From: Luteimonas yindakuii
GTDB lineage: Bacteria > Pseudomonadota > Gammaproteobacteria > Xanthomonadales > Xanthomonadaceae
DNA length: 64,000 nt
Assembly: GCF_004803715.2 (NCBI RefSeq)
Contig: NZ_CP039383.2
Coordinates: forward strand, 1,922,001-1,986,000
Direction of reading: 5' to 3'
Part shown: positions 50,622-59,793 of the stretch, piece after piece
How the letters are laid out: every line of letters begins with the position of its first letter
Numbering within the stretch: position 1 is the first letter of the stretch
The notes under the pieces: model-generated
Seen by the model: the letters and a program-made list of their open reading frames with translations, nothing else
The model's database searches: none
What the model was told of the DNA's origin: nothing
Made by a program: the position numbers and the translations under genes

Positions 50622-51056
50622 ATGAAGAATCCGATCCGCGGTTGGCTGTGCCTGCTCGCTGTGCTGCCGCTGGCCGTCTTCGCCCAGTCCGGCCCGACCG
50701 GCCGCTGGAAGACCATCGACGACGAGACCGGGCGCGCCAAATCGATCGTGGAGATCCGCCAGCTCGACGATGGCTCGCTGTCGGGGACGGTGGTCGAGAT
50801 CCTGCAGTCCGACCGCGGTCCGAACCCGACCTGCGACCGCTGCACCGGTGCCAACAAGGACAAGCCGATCCGCGGGATGACCATCCTGTGGGGCCTGCGC
50901 GCGGACGGCAGCAATGCCTGGGCGGGCGGCACCATCCTCGACCCGGCCAAGGGCAAGACCTATCGCTCCAAAGCGCAGCTGATCGACAACAACCGCCTGG
51001 GCGTCTCCGGCTGCGTGGCCTTCATCTGCCGCGAGCAGGTCTGGCAGCGCGAGTAA
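50622..51056 (+). CDS. DUF2147 secreted protein
   Basis: A 144-residue exported protein of the DUF2147 family, a small lipocalin-like fold of unknown function. The signal peptide is WLCLLAVLPLAVFAQ. The mature part shows GRWKTIDDETGRAKSIVEI, a CDRC pair (NPTCDRCTGANKDKPIRGM) and the family ending GKTYRSKAQL ... LGVSGCVAFICREQVW. AAAGGA precedes the ATG by 9 nt. It stands alone between two terminators. Confidence 0.9.
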   Translation: MKNPIRGWLCLLAVLPLAVFAQSGPTGRWKTIDDETGRAKSIVEIRQLDDGSLSGTVVEILQSDRGPNPTCDRCTGANKDKPIRGMTILWGLRADGSNAWAGGTILDPAKGKTYRSKAQLIDNNRLGVSGCVAFICREQVWQRE

Positions 51057-51079
51057 CCGACGCCAGGCGCATCCTCCGA

Positions 51080-51105
51080 AACGGCCCGGCACATGCCGGG
51101 CCGTT
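51080..51105 (+). terminator. Terminator after the DUF2147 gene
   Basis: A perfect 11-bp stem (AACGGCCCGGC/GCCGGGCCGTT) with loop ACAT, followed by GCTGTTTCC. It starts 24 bp after the stop codon. Confidence 0.75.
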
Positions 51106-51170
51106 GCTGTTTCCAGGAGCGCGCGCGTCGCCTGCCCTGTCCGCGCGCCGGCCCTGCCGGGTCCGCATGC

Positions 51171-51176
51171 GATAAT
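51171..51176 (+). promoter_or_regulatory. Extended -10 element for metG
   Basis: GATAAT preceded by TGC (an extended -10 form), ending 27 nt before the metG ATG. No -35 was recognised in the GC-rich sequence upstream. Confidence 0.5.
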
Positions 51177-51203
51177 CGGCCGCCTCTCGCACCGATCCTG
51201 TCC

Positions 51204-53285
51204 ATGCCGCGCAACGCCCTCGTCACCACCGCCCTGCCCTACGCCAACGGCCCGCTGCACCTGGGCCATCTGGTCGGCTATATCCAGGCCGACATCTGGG
51301 TGCGGGCACGGCGCCTTGCCGGTGACGTGGTCCGCTTCGTCTGCGCCGACGACACCCATGGCACGCCGATCATGCTTGCGGCGGAGAAGGCAGGCGTCAC
51401 CCCGGAAGCCTTCATCGCCGGGATCCAGGCCGGCCACGAGGCCGACTTCGCCGCCTTCGGTGTCGCCTTCGATCATTACGATTCGACCCACTCCACCACC
51501 AACCGGGCGCTGACCGAACGGTTCTACACGCGCCTGGATGCTGCCGGCCACATCAGCCGCCGCTCGGTCGCGCAGTTCTACGACCCGGCCAAGGGCATGT
51601 TCCTGCCCGACCGCTACATCAAGGGCATCTGCCCGAACTGCAGCGCGGCCGACCAGTACGGTGACAACTGCGAAGTCTGCGGCGCGGCCTACTCGCCCAC
51701 CGACCTGAAGGAACCGCGCTCGGTGCTGTCGGGCGTGGCGCCGGAGCTGCGTGACTCCGAACACTTCTTCTTCGAGGTGGGCCACTTCGAGCCGTTCCTG
51801 CGCGAATGGCTTGCCGGCGACGTCGCGCTGCCCGGCGTCAAGGCCAAGCTGATGGAATGGCTGGACGCCGAAGGCGGCCTGCGCGCATGGGACATCTCCC
51901 GCGACGCGCCCTACTTCGGTTTCGAGATCCCGGGACATCCCGGCAAGTACTTCTACGTGTGGCTGGATGCGCCGATCGGCTATCTGTCGAGCTACAAGGC
52001 GCTGTGCGAGCGCAATGGCGAGGATTTCGAGCGCGTCCTCGAGCGCGGTTCCGATATCGAGCTGCATCACTTCATCGGCAAGGACATCGTGAACTTCCAC
52101 GGGCTGTTCTGGCCCGCGGTGCTGCACGGCGCCGGCCACCGCGCGCCGACGCGGCTGCATGTCAACGGCTACCTGACCGTCGACGGCGCCAAGATGTCGA
52201 AGTCGCGCGGCACCTTCGTGATGGCGCGCACCTACCTCGAGAGTGGCCTGGAGCCCGAGGCGTTGCGTTACTACTTCGCGGCCAAGTCGTCCGGCGGCGT
52301 CGACGACCTCGACCTCAACCTCGGCGACTTCGTCGCGCGGGTCAACGCGGACCTGGTTGGCAAGTTCGTCAACCTCGCCAGCCGCTGCGCAGGCTTCATC
52401 CACAAGCGTTTCGATGGCCGCCTGGCCGGTGAACTTCCCGACCCCGCGCAGTACGCACGTTTCGTTGCAGCGCTCGCGCCGATCCGCGATGCCTACGCGC
52501 GCAACGACCCGGCCAGCGCGATCCGCCAGACCATGGCGCTTGCCGACGAGGCCAACCGCTACATCGACGAGCGCAAGCCGTGGGTGATCGCCAAGCAGGA
52601 AGGCGCCGATGCAGAACTGCAGGCGGTCTGCACCCAGGGCCTCAACCTGTTCCGCGTGCTGGCGGGTGCGCTCAAGCCGATCCTGCCGCGCACCACGGGT
52701 GAGGCCGAAGCCTTCCTGTCCGCACCGGTCGCCGGGTGGGACGAACTCGCCCAGCCATTGCGCGACCACGTCATCCAGCCGTACACGCCACTGTTCACCC
52801 GCATCGACCCCAAGCTCATCGACACCATGACCGAAGCCTCCCGCGACACCCTCAACCCGCCCGCGGCACCTGCCGCCGCGAAGCAGGCCGTTACCGCGGA
52901 AGCCCCCGCTGCCGCGCCGACGACGGCCGCAGCGCCGGCTCCCGCAGCCACACCCACCATCGGCATCGACGACTTCGCGAAGCTCGACCTGCGCATCGGC
53001 AAGGTGCTGGCCTGCGAGTTCGTGGAAGGCTCCGACAAGCTGTTGCGCTTCGAACTCGACGCCGGCGAGCTCGGCACCCGGCAGATCTTCTCCGGCATCC
53101 GCGCAAGCTATGGCGAACCTGACCAGCTGGTCGGCCGCAACGTGGTGTTCATCGCCAACCTCGCCCCGCGCAAGATGCGCTTCGGCCTGAGCGAAGGGAT
53201 GATCCTGTCCGCCGGCTTCGATGCCGGCGCACTGGCGCTGCTGTCGGCCGACGAAGCCGCCGCGCCCGGCATGCCGGTGCGCTGA
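51204..53285 (+). CDS. metG: Methionyl-tRNA synthetase
   Basis: Charges tRNA-Met. It has 693 residues. The HIGH-type motif is HLGH (19-22) in [14 protein letters not shown]. Zinc knuckle cysteines are in [20 protein letters not shown], and the KMSKS loop is at about residue 330 ([11 protein letters not shown]). A C-terminal tRNA-binding (EMAP-like) domain starts at [20 protein letters not shown] after an Ala/Pro-rich linker. The start is at 51204 ([16 protein letters not shown]). The HAD gene follows by 11 bp. Confidence 0.97.
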   Translation: MPRNALVTTALPYANGPLHLGHLVGYIQADIWVRARRLAGDVVRFVCADDTHGTPIMLAAEKAGVTPEAFIAGIQAGHEADFAAFGVAFDHYDSTHSTTNRALTERFYTRLDAAGHISRRSVAQFYDPAKGMFLPDRYIKGICPNCSAADQYGDNCEVCGAAYSPTDLKEPRSVLSGVAPELRDSEHFFFEVGHFEPFLREWLAGDVALPGVKAKLMEWLDAEGGLRAWDISRDAPYFGFEIPGHPGKYFYVWLDAPIGYLSSYKALCERNGEDFERVLERGSDIELHHFIGKDIVNFHGLFWPAVLHGAGHRAPTRLHVNGYLTVDGAKMSKSRGTFVMARTYLESGLEPEALRYYFAAKSSGGVDDLDLNLGDFVARVNADLVGKFVNLASRCAGFIHKRFDGRLAGELPDPAQYARFVAALAPIRDAYARNDPASAIRQTMALADEANRYIDERKPWVIAKQEGADAELQAVCTQGLNLFRVLAGALKPILPRTTGEAEAFLSAPVAGWDELAQPLRDHVIQPYTPLFTRIDPKLIDTMTEASRDTLNPPAAPAAAKQAVTAEAPAAAPTTAAAPAPAATPTIGIDDFAKLDLRIGKVLACEFVEGSDKLLRFELDAGELGTRQIFSGIRASYGEPDQLVGRNVVFIANLAPRKMRFGLSEGMILSAGFDAGALALLSADEAAAPGMPVR

Positions 53286-53296
53286 GTCGCGACGCC

Positions 53297-53902
53297 ATGG
53301 ATGGCCCGACGCGCCATCTGGCGCTGTTCGACTTCGACCACACCGTCACCCACTGCGATACCTATTCGCGATTCCTGCGTCGCGTCGCCACGCCGGAGCA
53401 GCTGGCAGGCGCGCGCTGGGCGATCGGGCCCTGGCTGCTCGGCTACAGGGCCGGGCTGGTGTCCGCCGCGGCGATCCGTCGCCGGGTGACGCGCTTCGCC
53501 TTCGCCGGGCGTGACGCCGGTGAGATCGCTGCGCTGGCCGAAGCCTATGCCCGCGAGGAACTGCCGGGACTGGTGCGGCCGGAGGCGCTGCAGCGCATCG
53601 AATGGCATCGCGCGCAGGGCCATACCCTGGTGCTGGTTTCGGCCTCGCTGGACCTGTATCTCGTCCCCTGGTGCGTGACATACGGATTCGACGTCGTCTG
53701 CAACCGTCTCGAAGAAGTGGACGGTCGCCTCACCGGTCGTTACCAGCCCGACGATTGCGGCCCGCACAAGGTGCGCGAGATCCGGGCCCGTTTCGATCCC
53801 ACCGCGTTCGAGCGCGTATACGCCTACGGCGACAGCCGCGAGGATCGGCCGATGCTGGCACTCGCGCATGAACGCTGGTACCGCGGCCGGCGTATCGCCT
53901 GA
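53297..53902 (+). CDS. HAD-IB family phosphatase
   Basis: A 201-residue HAD hydrolase of the phosphoserine-phosphatase-like IB group. Motif I is ALFDFDHTVTHCDT (Asp12 and Asp14), motif II is HTLVLVSASLDLYL, and motif III/IV is YAYGDSREDRPMLALA. Close relatives include lysophospholipid and PSPase-like phosphatases, so the substrate is open. It is probably co-transcribed with metG (11 bp). Confidence 0.9.
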   Translation: MDGPTRHLALFDFDHTVTHCDTYSRFLRRVATPEQLAGARWAIGPWLLGYRAGLVSAAAIRRRVTRFAFAGRDAGEIAALAEAYAREELPGLVRPEALQRIEWHRAQGHTLVLVSASLDLYLVPWCVTYGFDVVCNRLEEVDGRLTGRYQPDDCGPHKVREIRARFDPTAFERVYAYGDSREDRPMLALAHERWYRGRRIA

Positions 53903-53932
53903 TCCACGACTGTCGCGGCCCGGGCCAGCGGC

Positions 53933-53938
53933 GATAAT
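53933..53938 (+). promoter_or_regulatory. Candidate -10 element for rnfB
   Basis: GATAAT ends 26 nt before the ATG at 53965, in the 62-bp gap after the HAD gene. Confidence 0.45.
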
Positions 53939-53964
53939 GCCTGCACCGCCGCACTGCCCCGTCC

Positions 53965-54471
53965 ATGTCCACTTCCGTTCCGCTCGTCGAACGCCTCGAT
54001 CGCCTGCTGCCGCAGACCCAGTGCGGCCAGTGCGGCTTCGACGGCTGTCGCCCGTACGCGGATGCGATGGCGCGGGGCGAGGCGGAGATCGATCGCTGTC
54101 CGCCGGGAGGCGATGCCGGCGCACGCGCGCTTGCGCATGCCACCGGGCGCGCGCCGCGACCCTATGACCGCGGCCGCGGGCTGCACAAGCCGCCGCTGGT
54201 GGCGCTGGTCGTGGAAGCCGACTGCATCGGCTGCACCAAATGCATCAAGGCCTGCCCGGTCGACGCCATCATCGGTGGCGCCAAGCGCATGCACGTGGTG
54301 ATCGAACCGCTGTGCACCGGCTGCGAACTCTGCGTGCCGGTGTGTCCGGTGGACTGCATCGAACTGCTGCCTGTGGCCGGCGACGCGCGTGCCGCGACCT
54401 CTCAGGCCGACGCGTCGACGAGCCCGGCGTCACGCAATACCGCAAGCGCATCGTCGAGCCCGTTGCCGTAG
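53965..54471 (+). CDS. rnfB: RnfB-like ferredoxin protein (orphan)
   Basis: A 168-residue Fe-S protein. The N-terminal 4Fe-4S domain has [20 protein letters not shown] and a fourth cysteine in DRCPPGG. Two ferredoxin motifs follow: [16 protein letters not shown] and [18 protein letters not shown]. Unlike RnfB of complete Rnf complexes it lacks the hydrophobic N-terminal helix, and no other rnf gene is in the window. The last 35 residues are low-complexity Ala/Ser, and their codons overlap the convergent sulfotransferase gene by 70 bp. The redox partner is unknown. Confidence 0.88.
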   Translation: MSTSVPLVERLDRLLPQTQCGQCGFDGCRPYADAMARGEAEIDRCPPGGDAGARALAHATGRAPRPYDRGRGLHKPPLVALVVEADCIGCTKCIKACPVDAIIGGAKRMHVVIEPLCTGCELCVPVCPVDCIELLPVAGDARAATSQADASTSPASRNTASASSSPLP

Positions 54472-55982
54472 CGCTTCCAGCGCCCGATCGAGGTCGCGTA
54501 GATCGGCGAACGCACCTGCACCAGGCTGGCGGTGGCGACCGGCGCCGCGTTCTTCTCGAAGGCGAGGCAGGCGTCGTCCCATGCCAGGCCGCAATGGTCG
54601 AGCAGCCGGCGCGTCTGCGCTTCCTGGTCGCGCACGACATCCTCGTAGCGGACCTCGAGGATGCGACCGGGCAGGCGTTCGTGCCAGAACGCCATCAGGC
54701 GGTGGAACAGCACGTAGTAGCGTGCGGTGTCCACAAGGTCGAACGAGTAGTCGTAGTACGGCGATGACAGGGCGAACAGCTGCCGGAAGTTGCCGAGCGT
54801 CGTGTCCATCGGATCGCGTCGCAGGCAGATGAGCGGCGCGTCCGGCAGCGCACGGGCAATGAATCCGGCGTAGAGGAAGTTGTGGGGCAGCTTGTCGATG
54901 AAATGCGCGGTGCTGCCGGTGAGCGGACGCGTGCTTTCGATGTAGTGCCGTCCCAGCTCCGCCGGGTCCACGCCTGCCGCTCGCGCCAGCGTGTCCTCGT
55001 CGAGCATCCGCGACGTGGTGCTTGCCGACAGCCGCTTGAGCACCACGCCGAAGTTCTGCAACTCGCCGGCGGAAGCGACCTCGGAGTGGCTGGACAGGAT
55101 CCGCTCGACCAGCGTGGTCCCGGAGCGCGGCATGCCGAGGATGAAGAACGGCTCGCGGCTGGCGTGGCCGGGACGCTCGGGCACGGCATCGAACCCGCGC
55201 CGCACGGCGTCGAAAATGCGCTCGTCGCGACGGATGTCGTAGTCGAGCGTCTGCCGCCATGCGCCCTTGCCCGCGCGCAGGTGCTGCAGCGAACGCGCGT
55301 GCTCGCCGAGGTCCGACAACTCCTTCTCCAGCGCGAGGTTGACGTAGAGCCGGCCTGCGGGTTCCTCCGCGGTGGCCAGCAGCGACAGCAACCGTTCCAC
55401 GTGGTTGCCGTCGGGGCGCTGGCGCCGCAGCTGCGACAGCGCCAGATGCGCCTTCCAGTAGCGCGGATCCAGCGCGAGGCAGGCCTCGTACTCGCGCTCG
55501 GCGGCATCGAGGTCGCCAACGAACATCAGTGCCGTCGCCAGGTTGAAGCGCATGTTCGCGGCGCGCGGCTGCAGCTGCACCGCCCGCATGAACATCGACG
55601 CCGCGCGTGCATAGGCGTTGCACTGGCTGAACACCACGCCGAGCGTATCGAGCGTCACCGGGTCCGACGGGCCCAGCGCGACCGCGCGTTCGGCAGCTTG
55701 CAGTCCCTCGCGTGTCGCCCGCGCTGTCGCCAGCACCCGGGCCAGCTGGGCGAGGTAATCGGGGCGCGTGGGGCTCAGGCGCACCGCGCGCTGCAGGTGC
55801 GCGTGCGCGCGGCGGTTGTCCGCCAGATGCAGCGCGGCCACCCCGGCGACGAAGTGCACGCCACCGTGGTCGTCGCACTGCGGCAGCAGCGAAGACGCGA
55901 GCCCGTAGGCCCGCGTCCAGTCGCTGCGGTTCAGCGCGTCGACCGCCTGCCGGTACAGCGCTGCCGGGTCGGGCAGGCTCAA
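54402..55982 (-). CDS. TPR-repeat sulfotransferase family protein
   Basis: A 526-residue protein with about 240 residues of tetratricopeptide repeats (for example [20 protein letters not shown] and [20 protein letters not shown]). A sulfotransferase domain follows. The 5'-phosphosulfate loop is [20 protein letters not shown] and the 3'-phosphate motif is probably [18 protein letters not shown]. The start is taken as the TTG at 55982, which overlaps the upstream TGA (TTGA) and has GGAGG 12 nt upstream. The frame stays open behind it but lies within the TraB gene. The acceptor is unknown; bacterial members can modify cell-surface or secreted molecules. Confidence 0.85.
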   Translation of the reverse strand: MSLPDPAALYRQAVDALNRSDWTRAYGLASSLLPQCDDHGGVHFVAGVAALHLADNRRAHAHLQRAVRLSPTRPDYLAQLARVLATARATREGLQAAERAVALGPSDPVTLDTLGVVFSQCNAYARAASMFMRAVQLQPRAANMRFNLATALMFVGDLDAAEREYEACLALDPRYWKAHLALSQLRRQRPDGNHVERLLSLLATAEEPAGRLYVNLALEKELSDLGEHARSLQHLRAGKGAWRQTLDYDIRRDERIFDAVRRGFDAVPERPGHASREPFFILGMPRSGTTLVERILSSHSEVASAGELQNFGVVLKRLSASTTSRMLDEDTLARAAGVDPAELGRHYIESTRPLTGSTAHFIDKLPHNFLYAGFIARALPDAPLICLRRDPMDTTLGNFRQLFALSSPYYDYSFDLVDTARYYVLFHRLMAFWHERLPGRILEVRYEDVVRDQEAQTRRLLDHCGLAWDDACLAFEKNAAPVATASLVQVRSPIYATSIGRWKRYGNGLDDALAVLRDAGLVDASA

Positions 55983-56938
55983 GGCGCGGCCACCTCCACC
56001 CGTTCCACGGTGTATCCACGCTGCCGCAGCTTGTGGACCACGCCGTCCTCGCCGAGCAGGTGCAGCGCGCCCACCGCGACCAGGCTGTCGCCGGGCTGCT
56101 TGAACAACGCTTCGATCTTCGGCAGCCAGGCGTCGTTGCGGGCGACGTTGATGCGGTGATAGAGCGCCGGGTACTCCGTGCGCATGCTCACCGCCATCTC
56201 GTTCCACAGCGTGCGCTCGTCGCCCTCGCGCCAGGCGCCATGCAGCTTGTCCAGCTCCCGCGCACCCTTCTCGCCACTCGACTCCAGTGCTTCGCGCAGG
56301 AATTGCAGCTGCTCGGGGCGGTGCATGCCATCGAGGAAGGCGATCTGCGCCTCGCCCGTTTCCAGACCGCGGGTCTCCTTGCCGGCCTGTGCCGCGCGTT
56401 GCGCGAGGTGGCTGTCGAGGCCGAGCGAGGGATCGAGGCCGTGGCCGGTCATCTCGACCAGGGTGACCGTCAACGCGATGAACCACGGCTCGAACATCTG
56501 CACGCTCTGCGCAGTCAGCCCCAGCGGCTGCACCCGTGCGGCGTTGCCGGCCAGCCAGGTCTGCAGCGCCTTCGCAGTCTCGGACGGCAGCTCGCTGTCG
56601 AGCAGCGTGCCATCGGTGCGCATCCCGGCCTGGGCCATCTTCAGGCCGAGCGTGGGCGAGTTCATTTCAGCCGGGTCGAGTTCGAGCACCAGCCGTTGTG
56701 ACGCCTCGAGTGCCGCATCGACCTCCGCTGCGACCGGGTAGTCGTCGGGCCGCAGCAGGTGGAAGGTGCCGAGCAGGTAAACGGCGTCGTCGCCCCTGCT
56801 CGCCTTCCACAGCAACGGAACCGGTGGCGCCTTTGTCGCGGTGGCCGCGGCAGGCGTCGGCACCGGCTGCGCAGGTGCGCCTCCGGCAACCACGGCACCC
56901 AGCAGCGCCAATACGGCAAACGATGTCTTCAGGTTCAT
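55979..56938 (-). CDS. TraB/GumN family protein
   Basis: A 319-residue exported protein of the TraB/GumN (PrgY) superfamily, predicted metalloproteases. A signal peptide (FAVLALLGAVVAGGAPAQ) is followed by the hallmark DDAVYLLGTFHLLRPDDYP with the conserved His. LVLELDPAEMNSP carries acidic residues, and the C-terminal VAVGALHLLGEDGVV has the second GxxH. AAAGGAC lies before the ATG. It overlaps the sulfotransferase start by 4 bp and is 23 bp after the DUF1684 gene. This is not the gum cluster; only the family name is shared. Confidence 0.9.
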   Translation of the reverse strand: MNLKTSFAVLALLGAVVAGGAPAQPVPTPAAATATKAPPVPLLWKASRGDDAVYLLGTFHLLRPDDYPVAAEVDAALEASQRLVLELDPAEMNSPTLGLKMAQAGMRTDGTLLDSELPSETAKALQTWLAGNAARVQPLGLTAQSVQMFEPWFIALTVTLVEMTGHGLDPSLGLDSHLAQRAAQAGKETRGLETGEAQIAFLDGMHRPEQLQFLREALESSGEKGARELDKLHGAWREGDERTLWNEMAVSMRTEYPALYHRINVARNDAWLPKIEALFKQPGDSLVAVGALHLLGEDGVVHKLRQRGYTVERVEVAAP

Positions 56939-56961
56939 GCGATGTCCTTTCGATGGAGAGT

Positions 56962-57885
56962 TCAGAGCACCTCGCCCGGATACGCCTGCTCGCCCGCTTC
57001 GATCGCCAGCCGCAGGCGATTACCCGGCGGCGGCAGCGGACAGGTGGCGTGGCGGGTGTAGGCGCAGGGCGGGTTGTAGGCGCGGTTGAAGTCGAGCACG
57101 AGCTCGCCACTGGCGTCGTCGGGGCGTGGCGCATCCAGGTAGCGTCCGGCCCCGTAGCTGCCATGGCCGCTGGTGCCGTCGGCGAACATCACCAGCAGGC
57201 TGTCGCCGCCATCGACGGCTTCGAGCCGCCAGGCCTGGCCATCGCGTTCGAACTCCACCGCGCCCGGGTTTGGCATCGCTTCCACCTGGCCGAGGATGTT
57301 GACGATGTCGAGCGTCTGTCCCGGCGGATGCGGCAGCCATTTCGCCTGCATCCTCCACGATGGATCCGGCGACCAGAAACGCAGGCCGGCGAAACGCAGG
57401 CGCGCCGGCGCGTCGAGGTGGCGCACACGCAGTGCACGCCGGCCGCCGCGCTCGATCAGCGTCAGCTCGCCTCGGCCGGCGTCGAAGCCGATCCGGGTGG
57501 GCGCTTCATCATGGTCCGGCCGCAACCGCGTGCGCCCGCGCAGCGGCGCCCCATCCACGGTGAGGGCGACGTCGCGCTCCGGCGTGATGTGGACCTGCCC
57601 CGCCTCCTGCTGCACCAGCGCCAGCCGTGGCGGCCCGATGCCGAGGTTGATCCCCGCGCGCGGGCCGTTGCCGATGTAGTGCGCCTTGAGCTCGAGCCAG
57701 TGCAGGCCGACCAGCGTGGTCCAGCCATCGTCGGCCTGCAGCGCGCGCGCGCGTTCCAGCCGCCACTGCTGCTCTGCATGCAGGTAGGCGGGGTCGATCG
57801 TCGCGGGACCGCCGCCATACCCCTCGTCGCCCGTGCAGCCGGCCAGCAACACCAGCAACGCCATGCCCAGCCAGCGCCATGTCAT
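56962..57885 (-). CDS. DUF1684 lipoprotein
   Basis: A 307-residue lipoprotein of the DUF1684 family, whose function is unknown. The start at 57885 gives a short signal (MTWRWLGMALLVLLAGC) with lipobox LAGC and GGGGAA 7-8 nt upstream. An ATG at 57909 overlapping mutL is possible but gives a long polar N-region. Family features are DGWTTLVGLHWLELKAHYIG near the start of the mature part and LDFNRAYNPPCAYTRHATCP near the C terminus. It follows mutL directly. Confidence 0.88.
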   Translation of the reverse strand: MTWRWLGMALLVLLAGCTGDEGYGGGPATIDPAYLHAEQQWRLERARALQADDGWTTLVGLHWLELKAHYIGNGPRAGINLGIGPPRLALVQQEAGQVHITPERDVALTVDGAPLRGRTRLRPDHDEAPTRIGFDAGRGELTLIERGGRRALRVRHLDAPARLRFAGLRFWSPDPSWRMQAKWLPHPPGQTLDIVNILGQVEAMPNPGAVEFERDGQAWRLEAVDGGDSLLVMFADGTSGHGSYGAGRYLDAPRPDDASGELVLDFNRAYNPPCAYTRHATCPLPPPGNRLRLAIEAGEQAYPGEVL

Positions 57886-57908
57886 GGGTCGTTCCCCGTC
57901 GTTCCGCA

Positions 57909-59717
57909 TCAGCGTCCCCGCATGAACCAGCGATCGATCTCCGGGAGAGTAAAGCGTGCCCAGGTCGGACGCCCATGATTGCACTGGCCCGAACGTTCGG
58001 TTTCTTCCATCTGCCGCAGCAGCGCGTTCATCTCGGGCACCGTGAGCCGGCGGTTGGCACGCACCGAACCATGGCAGGCCATCGTCGAGAGCAGCTCGTC
58101 GCGTGCGCCGCTGACGCGGCGGCTGTGTCCGTGTTCGCGCAGGTCGGCCAGCACGTCGCGCAACAAGGCCTCGGTGTCGCCCTGCGCGAGCAGCGCCGGC
58201 ACGCCACGCAGCAGCAGCGACTGCGGCCCGGCCCGCGAGACGTCGAAGCCCAGCTCCGACAGCACCGCAGCCTCGCGCTCGGCAACCTCGGCCTCGCGCT
58301 CGGCGACGGCCACGGTCTGTGGCACCAGCAGCGGCTGCATGCGCAGGCCCTCGCTGTCGTGCGCGGCCTTCAGCTTCTCGTAGCCGATGCGCTCATGCGC
58401 TGCATGCATGTCGACGACGATCAGGCCATCGGCCGCCTGGCTCAGGATGTAGATGCCATGCAGCTGCGCCAGGGCGAAGCCGAGCGGCGGAATGCCGCGC
58501 TCGTCGGCGTCGGGCATCGCGTGTCCAACGACCACGCCGCCATCTGCGGCGGCCGGGGTCGCCCCGTACAGCGCTGCGTAGCCTGCGCGCAGTTCGTCGA
58601 CGCGCAGCGCCAGGTGCGATTGTTCGCGCGGCTGCCCGCTGCCGGTCCAGGACGCGGCGAATGCTGAAGCCGCCGATGGTTCCGGCGACGAGGCGTCCGA
58701 CGTCACTGCCGCCCCGAGGCCGGCACGCGTTTCGGCCAGGGCCCCCTGCAGCGTGCGGTAGACGAACTCGTGCAGCAGGCGGCCGTCGCGGAATCGCACC
58801 TCGTGCTTGGCCGGATGCACGTTGACGTCCACGCGCGTGGGGTCGAGCTCCAGGAACAGCACATACGCAGGCTGGCGCCCGTGGTACATCACGTCCGCGT
58901 ACGCCTGCTTGACCGCATGGCTGATGCTGCGGTCGCGCACCGCGCGGCCGTTGACGTAGAGATGCTGCTGGTCGGCACTGGCACGCGAATAGGCCGGGCG
59001 CGCGATCCAGCCCGACAGGCGCAGCCCCGCGGCGCTGTGGTCAATCCGCAGCGCCTGCCGCGCGAACTCCGCGCCCAGTGTTTCTTCCAGCCGTCCGTCC
59101 TCGAACAGCGAGCCGCCACCTCGATAACGTCGCAGTGGCTTGCCGTTGTGGGCGATGCGCAGCTCGACGTCGGGGCGCGCCAGCGCCAGCGAACGCAGCC
59201 AGTCCTCGACATGGCCGAGCTCGGTGCGCTCGGCGCGCAGGAACTTGCGCCGCGCCGGCACGTTGTAGAACAGGTCGCGCACCTCGACCGTGGTGCCGGT
59301 CGGGTGCGCCTTCGGTTCCAGCGCGCCCAGTTGCCCGCCCTCGACCGCAAGCGCGCTGGCATGCGCGGCATCGACGGTGCGCGAGACCAGCAGGAAGCGG
59401 CTCACCGACGCGATCGACGGCAGCGCCTCGCCACGGAAGCCCAGCGTGGCCACCGCCTCGAGGTCGTCGAGCGATGCGATCTTGCTGGTGGCGTGGCGCG
59501 AGACCGCGAGCGGAAGCTCGTCGGGCGGAATGCCGCCGCCGTCGTCGCGCACGCGGATCAGCCGCACGCCGCCTTCTTCGAGTTCGATGTCGACCCGACC
59601 CGCACCGGCGTCCAGCGCGTTCTCGACCAGTTCCTTGACCACGGACGCCGGGCGTTCGACGACCTCGCCGGCGGCGATCTGGTTGGCGAGGGTCTCGGGC
59701 AACTGGCGGATGCGCAC
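57909..59717 (-). CDS. mutL: DNA mismatch repair protein MutL
   Basis: Mismatch-repair ATPase that links MutS recognition to strand incision. It has 602 residues. GHKL ATPase motifs are [35 protein letters not shown] and [16 protein letters not shown]. The C-terminal domain contains [16 protein letters not shown], which fits the endonuclease motif D[Q/M]HA(X)2E(X)4E that is absent from Escherichia coli MutL. The start is a GTG at 59717. TATCAT lies 27 nt upstream. Confidence 0.96.
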   Translation of the reverse strand: MRIRQLPETLANQIAAGEVVERPASVVKELVENALDAGAGRVDIELEEGGVRLIRVRDDGGGIPPDELPLAVSRHATSKIASLDDLEAVATLGFRGEALPSIASVSRFLLVSRTVDAAHASALAVEGGQLGALEPKAHPTGTTVEVRDLFYNVPARRKFLRAERTELGHVEDWLRSLALARPDVELRIAHNGKPLRRYRGGGSLFEDGRLEETLGAEFARQALRIDHSAAGLRLSGWIARPAYSRASADQQHLYVNGRAVRDRSISHAVKQAYADVMYHGRQPAYVLFLELDPTRVDVNVHPAKHEVRFRDGRLLHEFVYRTLQGALAETRAGLGAAVTSDASSPEPSAASAFAASWTGSGQPREQSHLALRVDELRAGYAALYGATPAAADGGVVVGHAMPDADERGIPPLGFALAQLHGIYILSQAADGLIVVDMHAAHERIGYEKLKAAHDSEGLRMQPLLVPQTVAVAEREAEVAEREAAVLSELGFDVSRAGPQSLLLRGVPALLAQGDTEALLRDVLADLREHGHSRRVSGARDELLSTMACHGSVRANRRLTVPEMNALLRQMEETERSGQCNHGRPTWARFTLPEIDRWFMRGR

Positions 59718-59744
59718 GACGTCTGCTGCAGCGGATCAGCCGCG

Positions 59745-59750
59745 ATGATA
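59745..59750 (-). promoter_or_regulatory. Candidate -10 element for mutL
   Basis: TATCAT on the minus strand ends 27 nt before the mutL GTG. It would allow mutL transcription independent of the upstream amidase gene. Confidence 0.4.
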
Positions 59751-59793
59751 GCGGCTGCAACCATGCGTCGCTGGCGCGCGGGCCGTCAGCGCG

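Noticed and set aside
55979-56938. GumN-like protein as a sign of the xanthan (gum) cluster
   Set aside because: Only the TraB/GumN family is shared. No glycosyltransferase or other gum gene is present.
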